From Lachnospiraceae bacterium UBA6403 (GTDB taxonomy: Bacteria; Bacillota; Clostridia; Lachnospirales; Lachnospiraceae), in assembly GCA_002437435.1 (NCBI GenBank), contig DJPV01000060.1:3207-60249 (forward strand): 57,043 bases of DNA, read 5' to 3'. Every line of letters begins with the position of its first letter. The first letter of the stretch is position 1. The notes under the pieces are model-generated. The model had not been told where the DNA came from, searched no databases, and saw only the letters and a program-made list of their open reading frames with translations. The position numbers and the translations under genes were made by a program. Positions 44,757 through 53,912 of the stretch are shown here, piece after piece.

Positions 44757-46550
44757 TTACTCGACATCCTGTAAAGCTGCAAAGTCTTCCTCACCGGTAC
44801 GAACCTTAACAACTTTATCAACGCTGTATACGAAGATCTTACCATCACCGATATGTCCTGTATACAGAGCCTTCTTGGCAGCTTCAATAACTGCACTGAC
44901 AGGGATCTTGCTGACTACGACTTCTACCTTAACCTTTGGAAGAAGGGTTGCATCTAATTCAACACCACGGTACATCTCTCCGGCACCCTTCTGGATACCA
45001 CAGCCCATAACCTGGTTCATCGTCATACCTGTAACACCAAGATCATTTAATGCTTTCTTCAGGATCTCAAACCGTGCAAGTTTTGCAATGATTACTACCT
45101 TGTAGATACCGCTTGGAGATGCTGTAACCGGAGCTTCCGCAACCTTGACTGCTGCATTCTTTAATGTGTCAGAAGCCTTATCATAATCAGCTACACCAAG
45201 ATCTGTATTTTCATTTATATCCATTGTCATAGTATTTGATACATCAACAATACTGAATCCGGCATATGCAGATGGAAGACCATGCTCGCATGAATCCAGA
45301 CCAACGATCTCCTCTTCCTCTGATACACGAAGACCGAAGATCTTCTTGATAAGAAGGAATGCGATCGTAATTGTAACTGCTGTCCAGAGAATAGTTGCGC
45401 CCATACCTACGAACTGGATACCGAGCTGCTTGAAACCACCGCCGTAGAATAAACCTTTGGCTGCGATCTGATTAGCACCATATGTTACACCATCACCGAT
45501 ACCTCTTGCGAACGCAGGAGCTGTATCGGTAGCGAAAAGACCAACTGCGATCGTTCCCCAGATACCATTTAAGCAGTGAACTGCAACAGCACCTACAGGA
45601 TCATCGATATGTAATTTGTAATCTAAGAGCCATACACCGAATACAACGAGTACACCGGCAACAGCACCGATCACGATAGCACCGAAAGCATCACATACAT
45701 CACAAGGAGCAGTGATTGCTACCAGACCTGCAAGAGATGCATTCAGACACATTGATACATCAGGCTTACCATATTTTACCCAGGTAATGATCATTGCTAC
45801 AACTGTTGCAACAGCAGGAGCAATTGTTGTTGTTACGAAGATAGAACCAAGTTCTGAAACGGTCGTTGCTGCTGCACCATTGAATCCATACCAGCCAAGC
45901 CAGAGGATAAATACACCAAGACAGCCAAGTGGAAGATTATGTCCCGGGAATGCATTTACTTTCTCAACCTTTCCATCTTTGCCCTTTACGAACTTACCAA
46001 TACGAGGTCCAAGGAGAGCTGCACCAATCAATGCACAGATACCACCAACCATATGAATACAGTTAGAACCGGCAAAATCGTGGAAGCCCATCTGCGCTAA
46101 CCAGCCGCCGCCCCATGTCCAGTGTGCCTCGATCGGATAAATAACCGCCGAGATGACTGCTGAATATACACAGTATGATATAAACTTTGTACGTTCCGCC
46201 ATCGCACCGGATACGATAGTCGCTGTCGTTGCACAGAACACTAAGTTAAATACGAAGTTGGACCAGTCAAAATTTGCATAATCAGTAAATATGTCAAATC
46301 CCGGTTTACCGATCAGCCCCACCATATCTTCACCAAGTAAGAGTCCAAAACCAAGAAGGATGAATACAACTGTACCGATACAGAAGTCCATCAGATTTTT
46401 CATCAGAATATTTCCTGCATTCTTTGCTCTGGTAAATCCTGTCTCTACCATCGCAAATCCTGCCTGCATCCAGAATACCAATGCCGCTCCGATCAGGAAC
46501 CAGACACCGTATACTTCACCAGAAATTGCATCTAAAATTTCACTTGTCAT
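44757..46550 (-). CDS. Ammonium transporter fused to a PII regulator (Amt-GlnK)
   Basis: In this 597-residue protein the first 410 residues are a complete Amt channel with the twin pore histidines in CIHMVGG and VHCLNGIWG. A linker of about 60 residues leads to a complete PII/GlnK domain (YKVVIIAKLARFEILKKALN ... the T-loop with GAGEMYRGVELDATLLPK ... HIGDGKIFVYSVDKVVKVRTGE). In separate systems GlnK plugs Amt when nitrogen is plentiful; here gate and sensor are one chain. The T-loop aligns with E. coli GlnB without gaps, and the uridylylated Tyr51 is Leu, so control should be by ADP/ATP/2-oxoglutarate binding only. ATG at 46548-46550 has GGAGG seven bases away. Confidence 0.94.
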   Translation of the reverse strand: MTSEILDAISGEVYGVWFLIGAALVFWMQAGFAMVETGFTRAKNAGNILMKNLMDFCIGTVVFILLGFGLLLGEDMVGLIGKPGFDIFTDYANFDWSNFVFNLVFCATTATIVSGAMAERTKFISYCVYSAVISAVIYPIEAHWTWGGGWLAQMGFHDFAGSNCIHMVGGICALIGAALLGPRIGKFVKGKDGKVEKVNAFPGHNLPLGCLGVFILWLGWYGFNGAAATTVSELGSIFVTTTIAPAVATVVAMIITWVKYGKPDVSMCLNASLAGLVAITAPCDVCDAFGAIVIGAVAGVLVVFGVWLLDYKLHIDDPVGAVAVHCLNGIWGTIAVGLFATDTAPAFARGIGDGVTYGANQIAAKGLFYGGGFKQLGIQFVGMGATILWTAVTITIAFLLIKKIFGLRVSEEEEIVGLDSCEHGLPSAYAGFSIVDVSNTMTMDINENTDLGVADYDKASDTLKNAAVKVAEAPVTASPSGIYKVVIIAKLARFEILKKALNDLGVTGMTMNQVMGCGIQKGAGEMYRGVELDATLLPKVKVEVVVSKIPVSAVIEAAKKALYTGHIGDGKIFVYSVDKVVKVRTGEEDFAALQDVE

Positions 46551-46559
46551 AGCACTACC

Positions 46560-46619
46560 TCCTAAACTGAAAAATGCGATACATGGAGACTTTTCCTTAT
46601 CAGACGCCCCATTGCATCG
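46560..46619 (-). promoter_or_regulatory. Second leader hairpin of amt, next to the ribosome binding site
   Basis: AAAATGCGAT (with CA and TGG further in) pairs with CCATGT-ATCGCATTTT, giving a stem of 10 bp plus inner pairs. It ends a few bases before AGGAGG. It could sequester or expose the ribosome binding site or serve as a terminator. Confidence 0.45.
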
Positions 46620-46720
46620 CATTTTGTTTCTTTTTTCTTCCCCTCATCCGGTCCGCGCGTATAGCCGGATATCAGGCTTTCCTTTGTCCTGTACCGGAAA
46701 TCTTCTGTTTCCCGATAAAG

Positions 46721-46751
46721 AAAAAAGACACTACGGATATTTCGTAGCGCC
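46721..46751 (-). terminator. Terminator-like hairpin at the 5' end of the amt leader
   Basis: GGCGCTACG and CGTAGTGTC (9 bp, two G-T pairs, 7-nt loop) are followed by TTTTTTC. The stem starts about 10 nt after the inferred transcription start. It is a candidate attenuator. Confidence 0.6.
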
Positions 46752-46766
46752 TTTGCTATGTCCATG

Positions 46767-46795
46767 AGTATAGCACCGGGCATTACCCATGTCAA
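46767..46795 (-). promoter_or_regulatory. Sigma-A promoter of amt
   Basis: Perfect TTGACA (46790-46795), a 17-bp spacer and TATACT (46767-46772), about 215 bp before the start codon. The leader between holds two hairpins. Confidence 0.75.
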
Positions 46796-46900
46796 TGACA
46801 AATTTATATTTTTTTTAGAGTTTGTTAACCATGTCTTTTCCAGCTGATTTTCACGGCTTATGTTTTCACATTTTATACAATCTGCAAGATCAATACTTAC

Positions 46901-48085
46901 CTACCTGCCGGTCTCCCTGCGCTTCATCTGCGGAATCAGTATAAAACTGCAATACAGGATCGCTATAACTGCCATGATACCTCCTGCAAATCCGATATAC
47001 CCCATCGACGCATGTGTACATACCAGACCGCCAAGCCAGGTTCCACATCCGATTCCCAGATTGTAGATTCCTGAAAACATTGACATAGCAACTGCTGATG
47101 CTTCCTCCGGAACCGCCTTGATCGTCTCTGACTGGAAGGTAACATTAAATGCTGTTACAGCCATGCCCCAGAGCATACAGATAAGTATCATCGTCCATGT
47201 AAACTTCGATGCCGGTTTCAGGCAGAGCATAACAACTGCGATCAGCATAATCGATGCACGGATAAAATGATATCTGTGCTTGTCATAAACACAGGAGAAC
47301 AGAAAACTTCCAAGGATTCCGGCTGCTCCAAACAACATCAGTGTTATGGTAACAAGATTATCCTTAAACATTGCAACCTGTTTTAAAAATGGCTCAATAT
47401 AACTGTAGCCTGTATAATATGCCCCTGCAACCAGGAATGACATCAATATGATTCCAAACATGACCGGATTTTTCAGGATCTCCGGCAGTTCTTTCATCTT
47501 AAAAGATGTGCCACCCTCAACTTCAGGGAATACAAATGCCATATATATAAGAGCAAGGAACGCTACAACTGCTACACAGAAGAATGTCATCCTCCATCCT
47601 ACATATAAGCCTACGATCCTCCCAAGTGGCAATCCAAATATCATCGCAATGGACGTTCCGGTTACTACCATACTCATAGCAAGTGACTGGAATTTCTCCG
47701 GCACGATCTTAACTGCTGCCGGTGATGCGATCGACCAGAAGATCGCATGTGCGCAGGCTACTATGATCCTCGCAACCATCAGCATCGCATATCCGGTCGC
47801 AACCGCTGATAATACCTGGCCAATCCCAAATAATGCGATCGTACCAAGCAACAGCTTTCGGAAGCTGATCCTGGATGCAAGCAGCATGAGAGGCAGTGAT
47901 AACAGCATAACCGCCCATGAATATGCCGAGATCAGCATACCCGCCTTTGCCTCCGTAATCTGAAAATCATCTGCGATATCAGTCAGCAGACCGATCGGCA
48001 TGAATTCCGATGTATTAAATATAAATGCTGCTACTGTCATTCCAATAAGCGGCAGCCATTCTCTGATTGATAATTTCTGATTCAT
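46901..48085 (-). CDS. MFS exporter (DHA1, sugar-efflux type)
   Basis: This 394-residue, twelve-helix transporter has the motif-A-like loop LLASRISFRKLLLG and an NTSEFMPIGLL first helix. NTSEFMPIG is characteristic of the SotB/YdeA/AraJ sugar or drug efflux group. The exported substrate is unknown. The ribosome binding site AGGAAGG is about 13 bases from the ATG, a little far. The 230 bp upstream are AT-rich with no hairpin I can support, and no regulator gene is adjacent. Confidence 0.88.
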   Translation of the reverse strand: MNQKLSIREWLPLIGMTVAAFIFNTSEFMPIGLLTDIADDFQITEAKAGMLISAYSWAVMLLSLPLMLLASRISFRKLLLGTIALFGIGQVLSAVATGYAMLMVARIIVACAHAIFWSIASPAAVKIVPEKFQSLAMSMVVTGTSIAMIFGLPLGRIVGLYVGWRMTFFCVAVVAFLALIYMAFVFPEVEGGTSFKMKELPEILKNPVMFGIILMSFLVAGAYYTGYSYIEPFLKQVAMFKDNLVTITLMLFGAAGILGSFLFSCVYDKHRYHFIRASIMLIAVVMLCLKPASKFTWTMILICMLWGMAVTAFNVTFQSETIKAVPEEASAVAMSMFSGIYNLGIGCGTWLGGLVCTHASMGYIGFAGGIMAVIAILYCSFILIPQMKRRETGR

Positions 48086-48485
48086 TCTATTAGCATATCC
48101 CTTCCTGTAAATTCCTGTATTTTTGTCTGTTTATATATTTGCTGTTTTACAACGCAGCTCGTTAATATACATTTTATATTATACAACATAGTCTTTTTAT
48201 ATGAAACATATCTTATATCACCACACACATTTTATAATCGGATTCTTAACTCCGCAAGTCAAAAAAATGACCCCATTCTTGTTATTTTTGCTGTTTTTAC
48301 CGCTGTTTTTTCATGAAATTAAGTAAATTCTGTTGCATTAGCGCAGAAAAGCATGTAATATATTAAAATATTGTGTTATTTTTATAAATTTTTGGATTTA
48401 TTTTAGAATTCTATTTTTTCTTTTATTCATAAACTTTATCAGGATAACACACCACCATACTACAAAAAATGAAAAGGAGAAAATC
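48086..48485. other. AT-rich divergent intergenic region
   Basis: This 400-bp region separates the MFS exporter (minus) and the alanine symporter (plus). Apart from the symporter promoter (48333-48361) it holds only AT-rich runs. I looked for a glycine riboswitch, which often precedes such symporters, and found none of its conserved blocks. Confidence 0.5.
48333..48361 (+). promoter_or_regulatory. Probable promoter of the alanine symporter gene
   Basis: TTGCAT (48333-48338), a 17-bp spacer and TAATAT (48356-48361), about 125 bp before the start. Confidence 0.45.
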
Positions 48486-49907
48486 ATGTGGGCAACTGTA
48501 AATGAAATCTTAACAAAAATTGATGATTTTGTGTGGGGACCTCCACTTATGGTTCTTATTATGGCCGGTGGAATTCTTCTCACAATCCGAATGGGTGTTC
48601 TTCAGTTCCGTAAACTGCCACTGGCACTCAAATGGATGATCAAGAACGAAGAAGAAGCTGAAGGTGAAGTTACATCTTTCGGTGCATTGTGTACCGCGCT
48701 TTCCGCTACGATCGGAACCGGTAATATCGTCGGTGTAGCAACTGCGATCGGAGCCGGTGGTCCCGGAGCATTATTCTGGATGGTACTTGCTGCATTCTTC
48801 GGAATGGCAACCAAATATGCAGAGGGTCTTTTAGCTGTCAAATATCGTGTCGTTGACAAAGACAACCATGCACTCGGCGGACCATTCTACTATATCGAAA
48901 AAGGTATGGGACTAAAATGGAAATGGCTTGCAAAAATATTTGCATTTTTCGGAATCTGTGTAGGTCTGTTCGGTATCGGAACCTTCTCTCAGGTAAATGG
49001 CATCTCCTCTGCTGTTAATTCATTCTTTGATCCTGATATGCAGTGGACTGTTAAAATTCCAGGAATCGGTACTTATTCATGGACCGTTGTTATCGCTTCC
49101 CTGATCTTAAGTATATGTGTTGCACTCGTTCTGATCGGTGGACTGAAACGTATCGCAAGCGTATCCCAGATCATCGTTCCATTTATGGCTGTTATCTATG
49201 TTGTTATATGTTTAGTATTATTAATCTGTAACATCACCAAGATCCCTGATGCTGTTGTTATCATTGTAAAGAGCGCATTTAAACCTTCTGCTATTGCAGG
49301 CGGTGTAGCAGGCTCATTTATTGTTGCCATGCAAAAAGGTGTAGCGCGTGGTATCTTCTCAAATGAAGCCGGTCTTGGTTCTGCTCCTATCGCTGCTGCT
49401 GCTGCCCAGACAAAAGAACCGGTTCGTCAGGGTCTTGTATCCATGACCGGTACTTTCATTGATACGATTATTATCTGTACAATGACAGGTCTTTCCATTG
49501 TTCTTACAGGGGCATGGAAGGTAGAAGGTCTGAAAGGTGTTCAGGTTACTACATATGCATTTAATGAAGGACTTCCTATTCCTGCAACGATATCAAGCTT
49601 CCTGTTAATGCTTTGTCTGATATTCTTTGCATTTACCACTATCCTTGGATGGGATTATTATTCTGAGCGTTGTCTGGAATACTTATCCGGCGGCAAGAAG
49701 AAATCCATCAAGGTTTACAGATGGTTATACATCATCGCCGTATTTATCGGACCATACATGACAGTTTCTGCTGTATGGACAATTGCCGATATCTTCAACG
49801 GTTTGATGGCTATTCCTAACATGATCGCCATCTTCGCTTTAAGCGGTGTGGTTGTAAAGGAGACGCGCGATTTCTTCAACCGTCATAATAAGCAGCCTTT
49901 TGAATAA
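48486..49907 (+). CDS. AGCS-family sodium:alanine/glycine symporter
   Basis: This 473-residue membrane protein has about eleven helices. Family signatures are GALCTALSATIGTGNIVGVATAI, GGPGALFWMVLAAFFGMATKYAE and RGIFSNEAGLGSAPIAAAAAQT. It imports alanine or glycine with sodium. AAGGAG lies before the ATG. It is a single gene on the plus strand with its own promoter and a long, nearly perfect terminator. The gene set around it (citrate synthase, hydroxyacid dehydrogenase, ammonium channel) suits an amino-acid and nitrogen economy, but no operon link is visible. Confidence 0.95.
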   Translation: MWATVNEILTKIDDFVWGPPLMVLIMAGGILLTIRMGVLQFRKLPLALKWMIKNEEEAEGEVTSFGALCTALSATIGTGNIVGVATAIGAGGPGALFWMVLAAFFGMATKYAEGLLAVKYRVVDKDNHALGGPFYYIEKGMGLKWKWLAKIFAFFGICVGLFGIGTFSQVNGISSAVNSFFDPDMQWTVKIPGIGTYSWTVVIASLILSICVALVLIGGLKRIASVSQIIVPFMAVIYVVICLVLLICNITKIPDAVVIIVKSAFKPSAIAGGVAGSFIVAMQKGVARGIFSNEAGLGSAPIAAAAAQTKEPVRQGLVSMTGTFIDTIIICTMTGLSIVLTGAWKVEGLKGVQVTTYAFNEGLPIPATISSFLLMLCLIFFAFTTILGWDYYSERCLEYLSGGKKKSIKVYRWLYIIAVFIGPYMTVSAVWTIADIFNGLMAIPNMIAIFALSGVVVKETRDFFNRHNKQPFE

Positions 49908-49920
49908 TATATGCCGGAAA

Positions 49921-49992
49921 AGCCCCAGTCATTATTTATACATATTACATATTATGAAGTAAATGTATAAATAATTGACTGGGGCTTTTTTA
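49921..49992 (+). terminator. Terminator of the alanine symporter gene
   Basis: AGCCCCAGTCA (49921-49931) pairs with TGACTGGGGCT (49976-49986). The stem continues inward through ATTATTTATACAT and its complement and is followed by TTTTTT. Confidence 0.95.
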
Positions 49993-50051
49993 TTCTCTAT
50001 TTTATTTTTCTGAGCTCTACTAATTCTTTTTCTTCGCTTTATATAGTTAGT

Positions 50052-50350
50052 GGGTATTAAATCACTTTATAGCACTTCATACCACATCTTATTTTGTTTT
50101 TGGGTATATGCTTTTATTTTAATAATCTATACCCTTATCTTCATCTTACTTCCGGGTATTATAGCACATAGCAATCTTCCATACCCAAAAATCATTTTAT
50201 TTATGGGTATAATATTCATTTATTTTACGCCATACCCATCTTCTTAATTATTTCTGGGTATCAACCCGATCTTATGTTATTGATACCCTTCATTCTCTTT
50301 CATTTCAACCTCTGTATAAGGTATAAGCCAATCTTATGCTGTTTATACCA
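50052..50350. repeat. Array of six spaced inverted repeats GGGTAT...ATACCC
   Basis: Left arms GGGTAT start at 50052, 50102, 50154, 50205, 50256 and (AGGTAT) 50319. Right arms ATACCC/ATACCA start at 50079, 50129, 50181, 50232, 50283 and 50345. The arm offset is 27 bp in five units and 26 in the sixth; the period is 50-52 bp for the first five. Loops and spacers differ in sequence, yet stem extensions keep pairing (CAA with TTG in unit 5, AA with TT in unit 6, A with T in unit 2). Spacers are T/C-rich on the plus strand. The array fills the space between the symporter terminator and the dehydrogenase stop. No gene is seen in it. Confidence 0.85.
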
Positions 50351-50353
50351 GTA

Positions 50354-51292
50354 CTATCTCGTCTCAGCAAAAGTCTTCACATGGTCAAGGACGATCTGCA
50401 TCAGGCGGGTGCGGGCTTCGGTGCTTGCCCATGCAATATGCGGCGTGATAAGGAGCTTATGGCTGTCCTTTATTTCAAGCAGCGGATTGTCCGGCTGGAT
50501 TGGTTCTATACGAAGGACATCTAAGCCTGCGGCTGCGATCGTGTCCTGCTTTAATGCTTCTGCAAGATCCTCTTCTACTACGATCGGTCCACGTCCAAGA
50601 TTCAGGAAGATTGCCGATTCCTTCATCTTTGCAAATGCCTCTTTATCCATCAGATTCTCGGTATATTCATTTAATGGTGCATGAACCGATACAACATCAG
50701 AAGTCCGAAGAAGCGTATCCAGATCTGCCTGTTCATAGCCCTCCTGTTCCGGTCTGCCGGATGCTGAATAATAAATCACATATGCGCCAAATGCTTTTGC
50801 TATATCTGCTACCTTTCTTCCGATCGCACCAAGTCCTATAATTCCCCATGTTTTTCCAGCAATCTCTGTAAACGGCTCTCCAAACCAAGTAAATACATCA
50901 TTTTTCTGATAAGCTCCATTCTTTACATAATCATCATAATACCGAAGCTTTTCAAGCAGATAAAAGAGCATGGCAAATGTATGCTGGGCAACGATCGTGG
51001 TGGAATATCCAGCTGCATTTCTCCATTCAATTCCCCGTCTATCCAGATAATCTTTATCCAGATTGTTTGTTCCGGTTGCCGCTACGCAGACCAGCTTCAG
51101 GTTCTGAGCAGTTCCAATCGTCTGCTCATTTACCGGAACCTTATTCACGATGATAACATCTGCGTCCTTCACACGATCCGAAACTTCTTCCAGCTGTGAC
51201 ATCTCATATGTTACAACCTCACCCAAAGCCTCAAATCCCGCCAAGTCAATATCTTCCCCTATCGTCTTACGATCCAAAAACACTATCTTCAT
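50354..51292 (-). CDS. D-2-hydroxyacid dehydrogenase
   Basis: At about 312 residues this NAD-dependent dehydrogenase reduces 2-oxo acids to D-2-hydroxy acids (glycerate/hydroxypyruvate type by overall look). The nucleotide-binding GLGAIGRKVADIAKAFG lies mid-protein. The substrate/catalytic motifs CVAATGTNNLD, NLGRGPIVVEEDLAEAL (Arg), GLDVLRIEP (Glu) and ITPHIAWAS (His) are all present. The start is MKIVFLDRKTIG (ATG 51290-51292); an ATG two codons earlier is also possible since GGAAA precedes both. Its stop directly abuts the inverted-repeat array, which would be its 3' untranslated region. Confidence 0.93.
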   Translation of the reverse strand: MKIVFLDRKTIGEDIDLAGFEALGEVVTYEMSQLEEVSDRVKDADVIIVNKVPVNEQTIGTAQNLKLVCVAATGTNNLDKDYLDRRGIEWRNAAGYSTTIVAQHTFAMLFYLLEKLRYYDDYVKNGAYQKNDVFTWFGEPFTEIAGKTWGIIGLGAIGRKVADIAKAFGAYVIYYSASGRPEQEGYEQADLDTLLRTSDVVSVHAPLNEYTENLMDKEAFAKMKESAIFLNLGRGPIVVEEDLAEALKQDTIAAAGLDVLRIEPIQPDNPLLEIKDSHKLLITPHIAWASTEARTRLMQIVLDHVKTFAETR

Positions 51293-51451
51293 AATCATAT
51301 TTCCTTTCCTCAAACGGCATATCAACATGTATCAACTCTTCCTGATACATAGCATGACCCATAAGTTCTTTTCCCATATAGCTGCCATCATAAACAAAGA
51401 CTGTTTTATTATATCTATTTCACCTACTATTTTCAATCTAATAATACAAAT

Positions 51452-51490
51452 GAAAACAGCTGTAGAAATTATTGTGCGTTCTACAGCTGT
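51452..51490 (-). terminator. Terminator of ppk1
   Basis: ACAGCTGTAGAA and TTCTACAGCTGT form a perfect 12-bp stem with an 11-nt loop, followed by TTTTC on the minus strand, 37 bp after the ppk1 stop. Confidence 0.85.
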
Positions 51491-51526
51491 CTTATTCTTC
51501 GTGCATATTCACATGTCTTCAGGAAA

Positions 51527-53902
51527 TTATTTATTTTCCTGTTCCGCATCCTGTCTGCGCAGCAACTGATGAAAAGCATCTCCTGCTTCTTTATATGCTT
51601 CCTCGTAGAAATATTCCTGCGAATTTAAGACAGGTCCAACCATCGGGAGCTTTTTATAGCTTCCATCCGGCTGCTGCTCTCTGGCTTTCACATTATCCCG
51701 GAGCATCGTTGCAAATATCTTACGGACTTTATTCTTTACTGTCTCATCATAAAGCGGTGCTGCAACCTCCACACGACGAAGTGTATTTCTCGTCATAAAA
51801 TCAGCCGATGCGATATATACCTTATCCCTGTCATGCGTTCCAAAAATATAGATTCTGGAATGTTCAAGGAATCGTCCTACGATACTCACAATATGGATAT
51901 TATCGGTATCTCCCGGTATTCCACTTCTCAGGCAGTTAATGCCCCGGATCACCATGTCGATCTTTACTCCGGCTCTGGATGCATCGATCAGCTTATCTAT
52001 GATCTTCTTATCTGTCAGGGAATTGATCTTGATTCCGATATAGGCAGGTCTTCCTTCCTTTGCGATCCTGATCTCATTCTCGATCATATCAAGTACTTTA
52101 TTCTGGAGACATTTTGGCGCAACCAGCAAATATTCCATATCCTCCACCACGGAACCAAGCAGGATTGCCTGAAATACTTTTGCTGCTTCCTCTCCTATCC
52201 GCTTATCCGCTGTGATCAGTGACAGATCCGTATATAATCTGGAGGTCTTCTCGTTATAGTTTCCGGTTCCGACCTGCGTAATATACTGAATCTCATCTCC
52301 GACTTTTCTGGTGATCAGGCACAGCTTTGAATGAACCTTTAAGCCATCGATTCCGTACACAACATGGCAGCCTGCATCCTCTAACGTACGACTCCACTCA
52401 ATATTATTTGCCTCATCAAATCTTGCCTTTAACTCAACCAATACATCGACCTGTTTACCATTTTCGGCAGCTTCCGTCAAAGCCTCTACCACCTTGCTGT
52501 TTCTTGCCAGACGGTAAAGTGTCATACGGATAGAGATAACCTCCGGATCACGGGCAGCCTCCTGAAGCATCTGCAGAAATGGCTTGATGCTCTCGTATGG
52601 ATAGGACAACAGAACATCATGCTCCAGAATCTGAGGTATGATATGCTCATTACTCCTTAACATCGGAGATGGCTGTGGTACACGTCTCGGATAGACCAGC
52701 GATGCATCCTTTCTCAGAATATCCTCAATCTGGAACAGGAAAGAGAGATCAAGCGGCGCCTGATTTAAGAACACATGCGGCTCTTCCATCTCGGCATATT
52801 CGCAAACCTGTTTTACCATATCCTCATTGATATCACGGGATAATTCCAGTCGTACCGGTGCAAGCTTCTTTCTGAGCTTTACGATCTGTGCCATCTTATC
52901 TCTGTAATCAAGGTCTTCATCATAAACTGCATTAAAATCAATATCCGCATTTCTCGTTACTCGGATCACGGATTTTTCCAGAACCTTATAGCCTTTATAT
53001 ACCTTCGGCAGGAAATGCAGGATCAGTTCCTCAACCAGCATATAGGTATCATCTTTTGTCGGGATCTGGATCAGCCTCGGAAATACCGTACTGCTGCATG
53101 GAATAATTCCAATCTTTTTCTTATCATTTCTTGTACCAAGAACAGCAAGAGCATAGATCTCCTGTCCCTTCAAAAATGGAAATGGCTGTTTTCTTCCGAC
53201 GATCATAACGGATAACAATGGTACGATCTCTTTCATGAAATATTCTTCCAGATATTTGCTCTCTGATTTTGTAAGTGCCTTAAAATCTGTCAGATGAACC
53301 CCTTTCTCTCCAACCTCCTTCATAACGGAAGCATAGATGGCATCTTTCCTGTCATTTAACTCGGAAACTCTCTTTAATATCGCATCGATCTGTTCTCCAG
53401 GTGTCATATTCGTCTTATTCTCCCGGATTTTCTGGCTTAACAGCTTCTGATCCTCCAAAGAGCCGACACGTACCATAAAGAATTCATCCAGATTACTCTG
53501 AAAGATAGACAGAAATGTCATCCGTTCACACAAAGGAACACAGGTATCCTCTGCTTCTTCCAGCACACGTTCATTGAACTTCAGCCATGATAATTCCCGG
53601 TTCTCATACAACCCGATATGATTTACCTTCTTTACCGTTTTTTCTTCCTGTGTTTTCTCACAGTCTGTTTTCTGCTTATGTTTTCTTCCAAATCGAATAC
53701 CTTTTTCTGTATCTTTTAATTCATCCTTTTTTATGTCTTCATTTGAACAATTTTCAGGTACATCTGTACCACCTGTTATAATCGTTACTTTTTTTGTTGC
53801 ATCTGCTGTTACAGATTCCTTATTCTTTTCTTCGTTATTCATTCGTTTTATCGCTCCTGTTATTTTCTCTTTTATGTAATGAAATATTCTCTGAATCGCC
53901 AT
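51527..53902 (-). CDS. ppk1: Polyphosphate kinase 1
   Basis: At 791 residues it is longer than usual because of a charged N-terminal extension of about 95 residues before the standard start ENRELSWLKFNERVLEEAED. The catalytic histidines are in VHSKLCLITRK and EHSRIYIFG; TQVGTGNYNEKTSRLYTDL is the phosphate-binding hallmark. It makes polyphosphate from ATP at the membrane or cytoplasm. The start at 53902 (GGGGG site, 10 bp after the HD gene) gives an amphipathic IQRIFHYIKEKITGAIKRM leader. A second ATG at 53840-53842 with AGGAG 11 bases away is a real alternative. It is the second gene of the HD-ppk1 pair. Confidence 0.95.
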   Translation of the reverse strand: MAIQRIFHYIKEKITGAIKRMNNEEKNKESVTADATKKVTIITGGTDVPENCSNEDIKKDELKDTEKGIRFGRKHKQKTDCEKTQEEKTVKKVNHIGLYENRELSWLKFNERVLEEAEDTCVPLCERMTFLSIFQSNLDEFFMVRVGSLEDQKLLSQKIRENKTNMTPGEQIDAILKRVSELNDRKDAIYASVMKEVGEKGVHLTDFKALTKSESKYLEEYFMKEIVPLLSVMIVGRKQPFPFLKGQEIYALAVLGTRNDKKKIGIIPCSSTVFPRLIQIPTKDDTYMLVEELILHFLPKVYKGYKVLEKSVIRVTRNADIDFNAVYDEDLDYRDKMAQIVKLRKKLAPVRLELSRDINEDMVKQVCEYAEMEEPHVFLNQAPLDLSFLFQIEDILRKDASLVYPRRVPQPSPMLRSNEHIIPQILEHDVLLSYPYESIKPFLQMLQEAARDPEVISIRMTLYRLARNSKVVEALTEAAENGKQVDVLVELKARFDEANNIEWSRTLEDAGCHVVYGIDGLKVHSKLCLITRKVGDEIQYITQVGTGNYNEKTSRLYTDLSLITADKRIGEEAAKVFQAILLGSVVEDMEYLLVAPKCLQNKVLDMIENEIRIAKEGRPAYIGIKINSLTDKKIIDKLIDASRAGVKIDMVIRGINCLRSGIPGDTDNIHIVSIVGRFLEHSRIYIFGTHDRDKVYIASADFMTRNTLRRVEVAAPLYDETVKNKVRKIFATMLRDNVKAREQQPDGSYKKLPMVGPVLNSQEYFYEEAYKEAGDAFHQLLRRQDAEQENK

Positions 53903-53912
53903 ACACCCCCTG

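Noticed and set aside
46562..46801. A 79-codon frame in the amt leader as a leader peptide or small gene
   Set aside because: Its first codons lie upstream of the inferred transcription start, no ribosome binding site is seen, and its sequence is explained by the hairpins.
48086..48485. Glycine riboswitch before the alanine/glycine symporter
   Set aside because: None of the conserved riboswitch blocks could be found in the AT-rich leader.
50052..50350. CRISPR array
   Set aside because: The repeated arms are only 6-9 bp and in alternating orientation, spacers have no uniform repeat of 23 bp or more, and no cas gene is present.
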